From contig JAEZJV010000068.1 of assembly GCA_023415635.1 (NCBI GenBank), forward strand, positions 124,001-188,000: a stretch of 64,000 bases of DNA, in the 5' to 3' direction. The DNA is from Bacillota bacterium. GTDB taxonomy: Bacteria; Bacillota; Clostridia; Lachnospirales; Lachnospiraceae. Shown here piece after piece: positions 1 through 7,540 of the stretch (its first letter is position 1; every line of letters begins with the position of its first letter). A program made the translations under genes and the position numbers. The notes under the pieces are model-generated. The model saw only the letters and a program-made list of their open reading frames with translations, was not told the origin of the DNA and did no database searches.

Positions 1-170
1 ACCATCATATGCACCCTACTGATAACGGACAGGGTTCCCGTAAGCGCCTACTTTCCAAAGATTTCAGGCTTCCCTCACAAGTCCATTCAGAAAAATCTGT
101 GTAACCGCATTCCCACCGGCAGCGGCTCTCTGTATACAACCAATTAATCCTACTCTTCTTGCTCAACGGT
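1..170. other. unassigned stretch at the window edge
   Basis: No gene was identified here. The minus strand holds a short open frame of about 30 codons without a start codon. It is rich in Gly and Ala, so a degraded gene end is possible. The stretch is visibly less AT-rich than the DNA that follows (about 180-300). No family was recognised. Confidence 0.2.
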
Positions 171-300
171 TTATTATATTAAACGCATTATAGCAACGGC
201 CAATTTACTTTGTCAAGTATATTTTATAAATTTTAGTATTTTTTTGGAATTAATTCTGTTTCAACAGCCAAATACCAATACCTGGTCTATGTGATTTTGA

Positions 301-329
301 TTGACACGATTTTTGAAATAGGTTATATT
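301..329 (+). promoter_or_regulatory. sigma-A promoter of purE
   Basis: A perfect -35 box TTGACA (301-306) is separated by 17 bp from TATATT (324-329). Transcription would begin near 336, about 50 bases before the purE start codon. No purine riboswitch-like structure was recognised in the leader. Confidence 0.7.
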
Positions 330-384
330 GAATTCACCGAATTTTCAAATGTACACAATCGTGCACGAGGGAGGAAATAATAAT

Positions 385-882
385 ATGAGTAAAAAAGTAG
401 CTATTCTAATGGGCAGCGACAGTGATCTGCCGGTGGTGAAGGGTGCAATAAATACGCTGAAGAATTATGGTGTCGAGGTCGAGGTGCATGTGATGAGTGC
501 ACACCGTACTCCGAAGCTTGCTTGTGACTTTGCCGCTGCGGCAAGGGCTAACGGATTTGGGGTTATGATCTGTGCAGCCGGAAAAGCAGCCCATCTGGCA
601 GGAATTATAGCTGCTCATACCACCCTGCCTGTAATCGGCATTCCGATCAAGTCCTCCACGATGGACGGTCTAGATTCCCTGCTTTCTACAGTTCAGATGC
701 CCAAGGGTATTCCGGTAGCGACAGTTGCAATTGACGGTGCTGACAATGCAGGTCTTCTTGCTATTCAGATACTGGCTGTCAATGACGAAGCTCTGAATTC
801 TAAGCTTGAAAAGTTCAAGGAGGATATGGTAAAGGAAGTTGTCTTAAAGGACGAGAAGCTGCAGACAGAGGCCTGGTGGTAA
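385..882 (+). CDS. purE: N5-carboxyaminoimidazole ribonucleotide mutase, PurE
   Basis: PurE interconverts N5-carboxyaminoimidazole ribonucleotide (N5-CAIR) and 4-carboxyaminoimidazole ribonucleotide (CAIR) in de novo purine synthesis, in the cytosol. The 165-residue product has the family's usual length. It shows the N-terminal GSDSDL phosphate loop, the SAHRTP motif, the AAGKAAHLAG substrate loop and the MPKGIPVATVAI segment. The open frame extends upstream to 328, but ATG 385 is preferred because it follows a GGAGGAAA ribosome binding site and matches PurE N-termini. The gene stands alone: neither purK nor purC follows, and a terminator lies directly downstream. This differs from the usual pur operon, so the rest of the pathway must be encoded elsewhere. 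The loop reads AGKAAH where AGGAAH is more common. Confidence 0.95.
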   Translation: MSKKVAILMGSDSDLPVVKGAINTLKNYGVEVEVHVMSAHRTPKLACDFAAAARANGFGVMICAAGKAAHLAGIIAAHTTLPVIGIPIKSSTMDGLDSLLSTVQMPKGIPVATVAIDGADNAGLLAIQILAVNDEALNSKLEKFKEDMVKEVVLKDEKLQTEAWW

Positions 883-905
883 AAGCATGACATTATACTA
901 ATATA

Positions 906-970
906 AAACCTGCTAATGGAGGCCACTCTCATTCTTTAAGAATAGGGTCATGCCTTCTATTAGCAGGTTT
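906..970. terminator. bidirectional terminator between purE and the rhodanese gene
   Basis: AAACCTGCTAAT (906-917) pairs perfectly with ATTAGCAGGTTT (959-970). The stem continues inward as GGAGGC with GCCTTC. T-rich tails flank both sides, so it can end both convergent genes. Confidence 0.8.
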
Positions 971-973
971 CTT

Positions 974-1294
974 TTATTTTCTGTATTTTCCAAAATAGCT
1001 GCTCATACCGCCTCTGACGTTAACTACCTTAAAGCCAGCCTTACTTAGCACCGCCGTAGCATTGGCGCTTCTTCCTCCTGATTGGCACATGATATAATAT
1101 GTTTTATCCTTACTTAAGTATTTCTCAGGAGTGGATAATAGTTGACCCATAGGTATATTTCTGGCATTCTTTATACTTGCTCCGGCATATTCATAGGTTT
1201 CTCTGATATCTATCAGGTTAATATCCGGCAGTAATGTATCTAATTCTTTCGCATAAACTGATTCTGTTCTTTCTCTTTGAAATAATGAAAACAT
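974..1294 (-). CDS. single-domain rhodanese-like sulfurtransferase
   Basis: The 106-residue protein is one rhodanese fold. The active-site loop is CQSGGRS with the catalytic Cys at about residue 70. The upstream LIDIRETYEY segment and the C-terminal VRGGMSSY segment are typical of the family. Such proteins move sulfane sulfur between thiosulfate, persulfides and thiol acceptors; the physiological partner cannot be told from sequence. A longer frame opens at 1339, but ATG 1294 is preferred because it has an AAAGGG site upstream and gives the normal domain length. There is no signal peptide, so it should be cytosolic. Two palindromes lie upstream (see the 1327-1371 entry) and suggest regulation by a dimeric factor. 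Confidence 0.85.
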   Translation of the reverse strand: MFSLFQRERTESVYAKELDTLLPDINLIDIRETYEYAGASIKNARNIPMGQLLSTPEKYLSKDKTYYIMCQSGGRSANATAVLSKAGFKVVNVRGGMSSYFGKYRK

Positions 1295-1326
1295 CTGCAA
1301 CACAACCCTTTCGTTTATATTATGTA

Positions 1327-1371
1327 TTGATATTATCAAATAGATTGTGTATTGTATGTGATGTTATCACA
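1327..1371 (-). promoter_or_regulatory. two palindromes upstream of the rhodanese gene
   Basis: TTGATATTATCAA (1327-1339) and TGTGATGTTATCACA (1357-1371) are both perfect or near-perfect inverted repeats. Their centres are 31 bp apart, about three helical turns. The half-sites resemble those of Crp/Fnr-family regulators (TTGAT/ATCAA and TGTGA/TCACA), but the spacers are shorter than the classical ones. The regulator is unknown. Confidence 0.35.
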
Positions 1372-1408
1372 CTGCCTATATCATAGCTGTATTGCCATAT
1401 AATTGAGA

Positions 1409-3760
1409 TCAATAGGCGCTTAGGTTCAGGAGAATTCTTCCCTCACCCTCCGGGATAATCATCGTATCCCTGCCTTCTACTACTAAGCTGCCGTTACTTA
1501 CCTCGGCTATTCCTGTCAGATTCACCATTCTGATTCGGTAGGGATGTGTTGCCTGAGTTTCAATGGTAATTATATTGCCTCTCTTAATAAGCTTCGTCCA
1601 AAGTGCCGCTTCCCCATATCTGTTATATACCTTTGCTGTTGTGTCAACTCCCTCCAGAAGCTCATAGACCTTCAGAGTCACCCCATCTTCATAATCATAA
1701 ACAGCATCGGTGTCTATTGCACCGACTGGGAGGACACTGTTTTCTCTGACATAAAGCGGCAGGCTGAGATAATTGTGCTTCTCCTGATACCAACGGCCGC
1801 CGGATCTTACCTCCCCGGTGAGATAATTGGTCCAGCGTCCCTCCGGCAGATAATAACAAGCCATCCCATCGGACCGGAAAATCGGAGCCACCAGAAGCTT
1901 TTCTCCCAGCATATATTGTTTATCCAGATACCCACAGGTGGGGTCCTGGTCAAATTCCAAAATCATGCTTCTGATTGACGGAATTCCGGTTTTTTTAGTT
2001 TCTACCGCATTTCCAAAGAGATATGGCATCAAGGTTGCCTTTAGTTTTGCAAAATAACGGAGCGTATCGACAGCCTCCTCATCATAAGCCCAGGGCACAC
2101 GGTAGGAGGAGCTTCCGTGAAGCCTGGAATGGGTGGATAATAATCCAAATGCACACCATCGTTTATATACATCCGGAGTAGAGGTGTTTTCAAAGCCTCC
2201 GATATCGTGACTCCAGAAGCCGAAACCGGACATAGTGAGAGATAGCCCTCCACGAAGGCTTTCCGCCATGGATTCGTAGTCTGACCAGCAATCACCACCC
2301 CAGTGTACAGGGAATTTCTGTCCTCCGACGGTAGCACTTCTGGCAAAAACAACTGCTTCATTTTTACCCTTTTTTCTCTCCAGCAGCTCAAATACCGTGC
2401 GATTATAAAGATAAGTATAGTAATTATGCATTTTTACCGGATCTGAACCATCATAATACATCACCTCCGTCGGTATTCTTTCCCCGAAATCAGTCTTAAA
2501 GCAGTCCACACCGATATCTAGCAGCTGTTCCAGCTTAGATGCAAACCAGGTACAAGCTTCCGGATTGGTAAAATCCACGATTGCCATGCCGGACTGCCAC
2601 ATATCCCATTGCCACACATCTCCGTTAAGCCGTTTAATGAAATAGCCCCTTTTAACACCCTCTGGGAACAGAGCAGATTCCTGTCCGATATAACTGTTAA
2701 TCCATACACATATTTTTAAGCCCTTATCCTTCAGACGTCTAAGCATTCCCTCCGGATCCGGAAATACTCTGTTGTCCCATAGAAAATCGCTCCAATGAAA
2801 CTCCTTCATCCAGAAGCAGTCGAAATGAAATACCTTCAAGGGTATTCCACGTTCAATCATACCATCCACAAAGCTGTTCACAGTGGCTTCATCATATCTG
2901 GTGGTAAAGGAGGTAGACAGCCAGAGACCAAAGGTCCAGGCAGGAGGTAATGCAGGCTTACCCGTAAGCTCAGTATATCTCATCAGTACTTCCTTCATTG
3001 ATGGCCCATTGATCACAAAATAATCCAGGCTTTCTCCGGGTACGGAGAATTGAACCTTCTTTACGTTTTCGGAACCGACCTCAAAGGATACCTTCTCAGG
3101 ATGGTTTACAAATACACCATAGCCCTGATTGGTCAGATAAAAGGGAATATTTTTATAGGTCTGTTCTGTCGAGGTTCCCCCATCTTCATTCCAGATATCC
3201 ACGCTTTGCCCATTCTTCACAAAGGGGGTGAAACGTTCCCCCAGTCCGTAGACCAGCTCACCGACGGAAAGAGAAAGTCTTTCTCTCATAAAGGTATTCT
3301 TTTCGCTGCCATCATCATATGCGAGACCCTTAAAATCAGTTTTAATATATGCCAGATCCTTCAGACTACTTTCGGTCAGCTTCTCGTCTCCACGCAGAAA
3401 GGTCATTTTCCATTCAGTCTTATTGATTTCCACACGGAGCTGACCGCTGTAAGCAATCAGAAATTGATCCTTTTCTACAACCTTGAGCTGACCTATCTTA
3501 TGATGGTATAAAGCAAATTCCGGTGTTTTTCTCCTTACACCCAGAAAATGCCGACATTCAATCCTTAATACCTCCTGCATCGGGGCTGTAATTCGTATGG
3601 TCAGCGTTACACCGCCGAGGGTATCTCCGCGATGGACAATTCGAAAGGTCGGTGCACAAAGAGTCAAGCCGCCTTCCTCTTCTCTTGAATAATATACCTG
3701 TGTTGGCGAAAACACCTCTGTCCCCTTCCCATGAAGCCAACAACCGTTACTGAATTTCAT
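1409..3760 (-). CDS. yicI: alpha-xylosidase, GH31 family, YicI type
   Basis: The 783-residue protein is a full-length GH31 glycoside hydrolase. It has an N-terminal beta-sandwich, a catalytic barrel from about residue 270, and C-terminal beta domains. The catalytic nucleophile is Asp424 in FKTDFGERIP and the acid/base is Asp490 in HWGGDC. The 66-residue gap between them is the same as in E. coli YicI (Asp416/Asp482). The GERIP signature is typical of the YicI subgroup, which removes alpha-xylose from isoprimeverose and xyloglucan oligosaccharides. Alpha-glucosidase activity is a possible alternative. No signal peptide is visible, so it acts on imported oligosaccharides. ATG 3760 follows GGAGG. 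No transporter or regulator is linked. Confidence 0.9.
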   Translation of the reverse strand: MKFSNGCWLHGKGTEVFSPTQVYYSREEEGGLTLCAPTFRIVHRGDTLGGVTLTIRITAPMQEVLRIECRHFLGVRRKTPEFALYHHKIGQLKVVEKDQFLIAYSGQLRVEINKTEWKMTFLRGDEKLTESSLKDLAYIKTDFKGLAYDDGSEKNTFMRERLSLSVGELVYGLGERFTPFVKNGQSVDIWNEDGGTSTEQTYKNIPFYLTNQGYGVFVNHPEKVSFEVGSENVKKVQFSVPGESLDYFVINGPSMKEVLMRYTELTGKPALPPAWTFGLWLSTSFTTRYDEATVNSFVDGMIERGIPLKVFHFDCFWMKEFHWSDFLWDNRVFPDPEGMLRRLKDKGLKICVWINSYIGQESALFPEGVKRGYFIKRLNGDVWQWDMWQSGMAIVDFTNPEACTWFASKLEQLLDIGVDCFKTDFGERIPTEVMYYDGSDPVKMHNYYTYLYNRTVFELLERKKGKNEAVVFARSATVGGQKFPVHWGGDCWSDYESMAESLRGGLSLTMSGFGFWSHDIGGFENTSTPDVYKRWCAFGLLSTHSRLHGSSSYRVPWAYDEEAVDTLRYFAKLKATLMPYLFGNAVETKKTGIPSIRSMILEFDQDPTCGYLDKQYMLGEKLLVAPIFRSDGMACYYLPEGRWTNYLTGEVRSGGRWYQEKHNYLSLPLYVRENSVLPVGAIDTDAVYDYEDGVTLKVYELLEGVDTTAKVYNRYGEAALWTKLIKRGNIITIETQATHPYRIRMVNLTGIAEVSNGSLVVEGRDTMIIPEGEGRILLNLSAY

Positions 3761-3840
3761 TGTAAACCTCCATTCTTCCGTAAAAATTCCAAACCGGACT
3801 CTGAAAACTGATCTGTGATATTATTTTTGCCGATCAGATT

Positions 3841-4257
3841 TTATAGGATATCAAGCTGCTCAAAGATATGATTACTTAATATATCATGCAGGATACCCTT
3901 TGCCAGATATCTCTTCATAGTTTTCTTATCAGCCCAGATATACCGTTCATGCTCCTCGGATAAGGTGATTTGATCTGTAAAGCTATGACATAGATAGCTC
4001 AGAATCACTGTCTGACGATTCTCCTTGGATTGGAAGGTAGAGGCATAGAGGAGCCGTTCAACTTCTACTGTAAGGCCGACCTCCTCCATGATTTCCCTTT
4101 TCAGACCAGCTTCAAGATCCTCCCCGAACTCAAGCTTACCTCCGACAAACTCCCAGGAGCCGCTCCCTGTAACATCACCATAGGAGCGCTGGATTATCAA
4201 TGCTTTCTGTTGATAGATAATGATTGCTTTTAAAGCAACTACAATCTTATTCTCCAT
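3841..4257 (-). CDS. NUDIX hydrolase, MutT-like
   Basis: The 138-residue protein is a single NUDIX domain. The Nudix box starts at GGKLEFGE and runs through REIMEEVGL, matching G-x5-E-x7-REUXEEXGU without exception, so the metal site is intact. Such enzymes hydrolyse nucleoside diphosphates linked to another group; oxidised dGTP or CTP analogues are plausible substrates for the small MutT-like forms. Substrate choice cannot be read from sequence. The start ATG follows AGGAGG. The gene lies between the alpha-xylosidase and the O-antigen-ligase-like gene with its own upstream spacer and no clear functional link to either. Confidence 0.85.
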   Translation of the reverse strand: MENKIVVALKAIIIYQQKALIIQRSYGDVTGSGSWEFVGGKLEFGEDLEAGLKREIMEEVGLTVEVERLLYASTFQSKENRQTVILSYLCHSFTDQITLSEEHERYIWADKKTMKRYLAKGILHDILSNHIFEQLDIL

Positions 4258-4393
4258 CCTGCCTTCCTCCTTTTGTTCCTACCCTTCTATCTAATCAACA
4301 TACTAATACTTTCTTTTCCAATACGCAATAAAGTAATTGTATATTTTATTCCTTACAAAGACTTTTTTACTACTTAATATCAATTTCATAAAA

Positions 4394-4426
4394 AATGAGA
4401 AGGCATGATTTTCACACCTTCTCATT
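4394..4426 (-). terminator. rho-independent terminator after the O-antigen-ligase-like gene
   Basis: AATGAGAAGG (4394-4403) pairs with CCTTCTCATT (4417-4426). On the minus strand the hairpin is followed by a T-run. Confidence 0.75.
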
Positions 4427-4438
4427 GTAGGATAATGT

Positions 4439-5614
4439 TTAGAAAAAGCAATCCGTGTTTATATGATATCTCCCATTCTTTTCATCAGCACCAATGCCGC
4501 TGAGTATCAAAAGGAACAGCGGAAAAGTCTGTATCCAGAGTAATGTCAGATCTGTTACCCCATGGACTAATGCTGCTGAGGTAACAGCAAGAATCAGCCC
4601 GGTTATTACAACGTTCCTATCCTCAAAACGGGATTTTAATAAAGTGACATAATATCTGACTAAGTACCATAAAAACATCAGAGAACCAACAATACCGAAA
4701 TTTAGCAGCATATCTAGATAGATACTGTGAGAATGTGGTATCCTATTTCCATGATAAGCAGCATGATATAGATAGGAGAATGACATAAAGCCATGCCCGA
4801 ACCAGGGAGAAGCCTTAATCTCCCGAATAGCCAGGTCCCATATCTGAAGACGGATATTCAGGGTATCATTCGCATCTGACAGCCGTGGAATGATATGCAT
4901 CTTCAGCAAAAAGATACAGGCGGCTCCTATCACAGCAGCACAAAGCCATAGAGTAAGTATACGATACTTTTTTAATACCAATAAGAGTACCGCAATCCCG
5001 ATAAAAACCTCAATCCATACAAACATGCTTTTGCTTAGATACATTCCTGCTACATTGGCGGCCCCAACAATATAATAAAACCATTTATTTTCCTGTCCGG
5101 TCAAAAGCTTATAGGCACAGATAATCAAGACCATTCCGGTCATGGTTCCGAAATAATTCGGATGGGAGAAAACAGATGAAATTCTATGGCTATGCCTTCC
5201 GTCCGATAGCAGGTTCATAATAAATTCAATTATTGCGTAGCCAGTACCGGTCAGGCTTAAGGCACATACCATATGCAGAGTCCGCTCATAAAGCTCCTTT
5301 GTCATAACACTTCGTATAAAAAGGCCTAGAACAACTGCCAGAATCATTCCTATTCCAACGCCCAAACCTATCCAGTTACGATAAAACACCGGAATTATGA
5401 GTACATATCCAAAGAAAAGCTTCAGGACCCCAGATCCCTGATGCACAAAAATCAACTGTCTGGTATATTTATTCGCTATAATATATATCGACAGGAAGGT
5501 TAGTACAATTGCAGTCAGAATGTATGGTAAAAATACAGAAACCGCAGAAAAGGTTATAATATTAGTATATGTAAGTGACAGATCTATCCGCCGCTTTAGT
5601 GCTATATGATCGAT
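4439..5614 (-). CDS. O-antigen ligase/polymerase-like membrane protein, start codon abnormal
   Basis: The protein is a polytopic membrane protein of the O-antigen ligase (Wzy/WaaL) superfamily. It shows about ten hydrophobic segments and a large loop with the HSHSIYLDMLLNFGIVG motif typical of the family. Such proteins polymerise or ligate surface polysaccharide. The first conventional start (TTG at 5455) has no ribosome binding site and would cut off a clear extra membrane segment (NIITFSAVSVFLPYILTA). The frame stays open upstream to a stop at 5651-5653 without any ATG, GTG or TTG. An ATC codon at 5612-5614 lies 8 bases after AAGG, so a mutated ATG start is likely. The gene may be weakly expressed or decayed. 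Coordinates assume the ATC. Confidence 0.6.
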   Translation of the reverse strand: MDHIALKRRIDLSLTYTNIITFSAVSVFLPYILTAIVLTFLSIYIIANKYTRQLIFVHQGSGVLKLFFGYVLIIPVFYRNWIGLGVGIGMILAVVLGLFIRSVMTKELYERTLHMVCALSLTGTGYAIIEFIMNLLSDGRHSHRISSVFSHPNYFGTMTGMVLIICAYKLLTGQENKWFYYIVGAANVAGMYLSKSMFVWIEVFIGIAVLLLVLKKYRILTLWLCAAVIGAACIFLLKMHIIPRLSDANDTLNIRLQIWDLAIREIKASPWFGHGFMSFSYLYHAAYHGNRIPHSHSIYLDMLLNFGIVGSLMFLWYLVRYYVTLLKSRFEDRNVVITGLILAVTSAALVHGVTDLTLLWIQTFPLFLLILSGIGADEKNGRYHINTDCFF

Positions 5615-5807
5615 GTGAGTCGCCTTCTTTCCAAGTGAGTCAATTCTTTGTTATTTATCCGTCAGAACCTTTATTTTTAAGCCTTTTTCAAGAAGCAATA
5701 TATGAATCCCCCATATACAAGGATGTATTTTAGCATAAAATTACAAATGAGGCAAGTTTTTTTATTTAAAAATTCATTTTTGATATACATTTTTAACAAG
5801 GCAATCA

Positions 5808-5839
5808 AGAAAAACCGGCTGTCTTGCAGAGACAACCGG
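5808..5839 (-). terminator. rho-independent terminator of the pdxST operon
   Basis: CCGGCTGTCT (5815-5824) pairs with AGACAACCGG (5830-5839), followed on the minus strand by TTTTTCTTG. It lies about 110 bases after pdxT. Apart from this hairpin the gap 5615-5950 shows nothing recognisable; a short plus-strand frame at 5702-5893 is not convincing. Confidence 0.8.
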
Positions 5840-5950
5840 CAAAGTATCACGGGATATTTTCCTTCATTAAGCTCTCAAATATTGCTATTTTAGAACTCGT
5901 AATATTTACATTTTCATAGAATCAAATCAATAATATTCTCCTTTGTTATA

Positions 5951-6520
5951 TCACATCTGAAGAAAAAATTTATGAATGCTCAAGTCTTTTGTTAATTCCG
6001 GATGAAAGGAGGTAGCCAGCATATTACGCTGTCTTGCTGCAACCGATTGCCCATGAACGGTTGCCAATACCTCTACTCCTTCTGCCTGTTGAACAGACTC
6101 AATGTAAGGCGCTCTGATAAAGGTCATGGGTATCCTGCCTAATCCATGAAAATGATCAACGGTATGGAAGCTTCCCAGCTGTCTTCCGTAAGCATTCCGC
6201 CTTACCCTGATATCCATCGTTGCCAGATATCTGCTGCTATCATTGGATATTTCCTTGGCAAGCAGGATCATACCTGCGCAGGTGCCAAGAACCGGCATCC
6301 CCTCTGCTATCATTTTTTTGATGATGGACATCATCTCAAGCTCGGACAGCAGCTTACCGATTACGGTACTTTCTCCACCAGGAAGAATCATGCCATCATA
6401 GCTGTACTGTAACAAATCTGATTTCTGCCGGATTTCCAATCCCTGTGCACCCAATGCTTCAATCGTCTTTTTATGCTCTGCAAATGCTCCCTGTAAAGCC
6501 AATATTCCTATTCTCTTCAT
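5951..6520 (-). CDS. pdxT: pyridoxal 5'-phosphate synthase, glutaminase subunit PdxT
   Basis: PdxT releases ammonia from glutamine and channels it to PdxS for DXP-independent vitamin B6 synthesis. The 189-residue protein is a complete class I glutamine amidotransferase. The catalytic triad is Cys81 (GTCAGM), His173 and Glu175 (SFHPEL). The PGGEST oxyanion-strand motif is at about 47-52. It starts one base after the pdxS stop codon, so the two are translationally coupled in one operon, as expected for a 12+12 subunit complex. The operon is divergent from a MocR-type regulator and ends at the hairpin near 5808-5839. Confidence 0.95.
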   Translation of the reverse strand: MKRIGILALQGAFAEHKKTIEALGAQGLEIRQKSDLLQYSYDGMILPGGESTVIGKLLSELEMMSIIKKMIAEGMPVLGTCAGMILLAKEISNDSSRYLATMDIRVRRNAYGRQLGSFHTVDHFHGLGRIPMTFIRAPYIESVQQAEGVEVLATVHGQSVAARQRNMLATSFHPELTKDLSIHKFFLQM

Positions 6521-6521
6521 G

Positions 6522-7394
6522 CTATATGCCTCTTTGAGCCATCAAAAGTTCAATCTCCTGTTCATTAATCCCGACCATTGCATCCCCTAAATCCTCCGAT
6601 AATTCTGCTAAAAGCTTCGGGTCATTATAATTAGTTACTGCCAGAACAATTGCTCTTGCTCTCTTGGCAGGATTGCCTGATTTAAAAATTCCTGAGCCGA
6701 CAAACACTCCTTCTGCACCCAGCTGCATCAAAAGAGCAGCATCAGCCGGAGTTGCAACTCCTCCCGCTGCAAAATTCACCACCGGAAGCCTGCCGGATTG
6801 ATGGACCGAACAAACAAGCTCATATGGAACCATCAGCTCCTTTGCTGCCTGGAACAGTTCATCCTCTCGCATAGTTACCAGTTGTCTGATCTGCTGCATA
6901 ATCTTTCGTAGATGTCTGACCGCCTGAACTACATCACCGGTACCAGGTTCCCCCTTAGTCCTGATCATGGATGCACCCTCATTGATCCGCCTGAGGGCTT
7001 CACCCAGATCCTTAGCACCACATACAAAGGGAACCTTGAATTCTGTTTTGTCAATATGAAAGTTATCATCCGCCGGGGATAATACCTCACTTTCATCAAT
7101 ATAATCAATTTCTATCGCTTCCAGTATCTGTGCCTCTGCTATATGTCCGATTCTCACCTTTGCCATAACAGGAATGGTCACAGCTTCCTGAATTCCTCTG
7201 ATCATCCTTGGGTCACTCATTCTGGATACCCCACCTGCAGCACGGATATCAGCAGGAATCCGCTCCAACGCCATTACTGCACAGGCACCTGCCTCTTGTG
7301 CTATTTTTGCCTGCTCCGGGGACGTTACATCCATGATGACCCCTCCCTTTAGCATCTGTGCCAAATTCTTATTCAGCTCATATCTTTCATTCAT
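6522..7394 (-). CDS. pdxS: pyridoxal 5'-phosphate synthase, synthase subunit PdxS
   Basis: PdxS builds PLP from ribose 5-phosphate, glyceraldehyde 3-phosphate and the ammonia delivered by PdxT. The protein is a TIM barrel of about 290 residues. It carries the family blocks KGGVIMDV, ALERIPADIRAAGGV, VMAKVRIGH (active-site Lys), YIDESEVL, RTKGEPGTG and FVGSGIFKS. Two in-frame ATGs lie at 7400 and 7394. The second is chosen because AGGAGA sits 6 bases upstream of it but touches the first. The gene is first in the pdxST operon, behind the promoter at 7443-7469. Confidence 0.96.
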   Translation of the reverse strand: MNERYELNKNLAQMLKGGVIMDVTSPEQAKIAQEAGACAVMALERIPADIRAAGGVSRMSDPRMIRGIQEAVTIPVMAKVRIGHIAEAQILEAIEIDYIDESEVLSPADDNFHIDKTEFKVPFVCGAKDLGEALRRINEGASMIRTKGEPGTGDVVQAVRHLRKIMQQIRQLVTMREDELFQAAKELMVPYELVCSVHQSGRLPVVNFAAGGVATPADAALLMQLGAEGVFVGSGIFKSGNPAKRARAIVLAVTNYNDPKLLAELSEDLGDAMVGINEQEIELLMAQRGI

Positions 7395-7442
7395 CTTCAT
7401 TCTCCTTTTTTATTTCGCTTGTTTTTGCTTGAAATATGCCTT

Positions 7443-7503
7443 ATTATATAACTTATCTGGTTATGTCAAAAGTATCAGTATCTGTAAACTTAATGGTATC
7501 AGT
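7443..7503 (-). promoter_or_regulatory. pdxST promoter with direct-repeat operator
   Basis: On the minus strand TTGACA (7464-7469) and TATAAT (7443-7448) are separated by 15 bp, which is short for a sigma-A promoter. Just upstream of the -35 box are two direct repeats GTATCAGT (7472-7479 and 7496-7503), with starts 24 bp apart. MocR/PdxR-type regulators typically bind direct repeats, and a position upstream of a poorly spaced promoter fits activation. The assignment to PdxR is inferred. Confidence 0.55.
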
Positions 7504-7540
7504 TTGTTTCCGGTACGCTAACTCAGTAAAAGGAGAACCT

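Noticed and set aside
181..384. Riboswitch upstream of purE
   Set aside because: The leader after the promoter is only about 50 bases and no purine aptamer-like helices were seen.
1544..1978. 144-codon plus-strand frame
   Set aside because: Antisense to the alpha-xylosidase gene, without start signals or recognisable motifs.
5702..5893. 63-codon plus-strand frame in the gap after pdxT
   Set aside because: It crosses the pdxST terminator hairpin, has no ribosome binding site, and shows no family motif.
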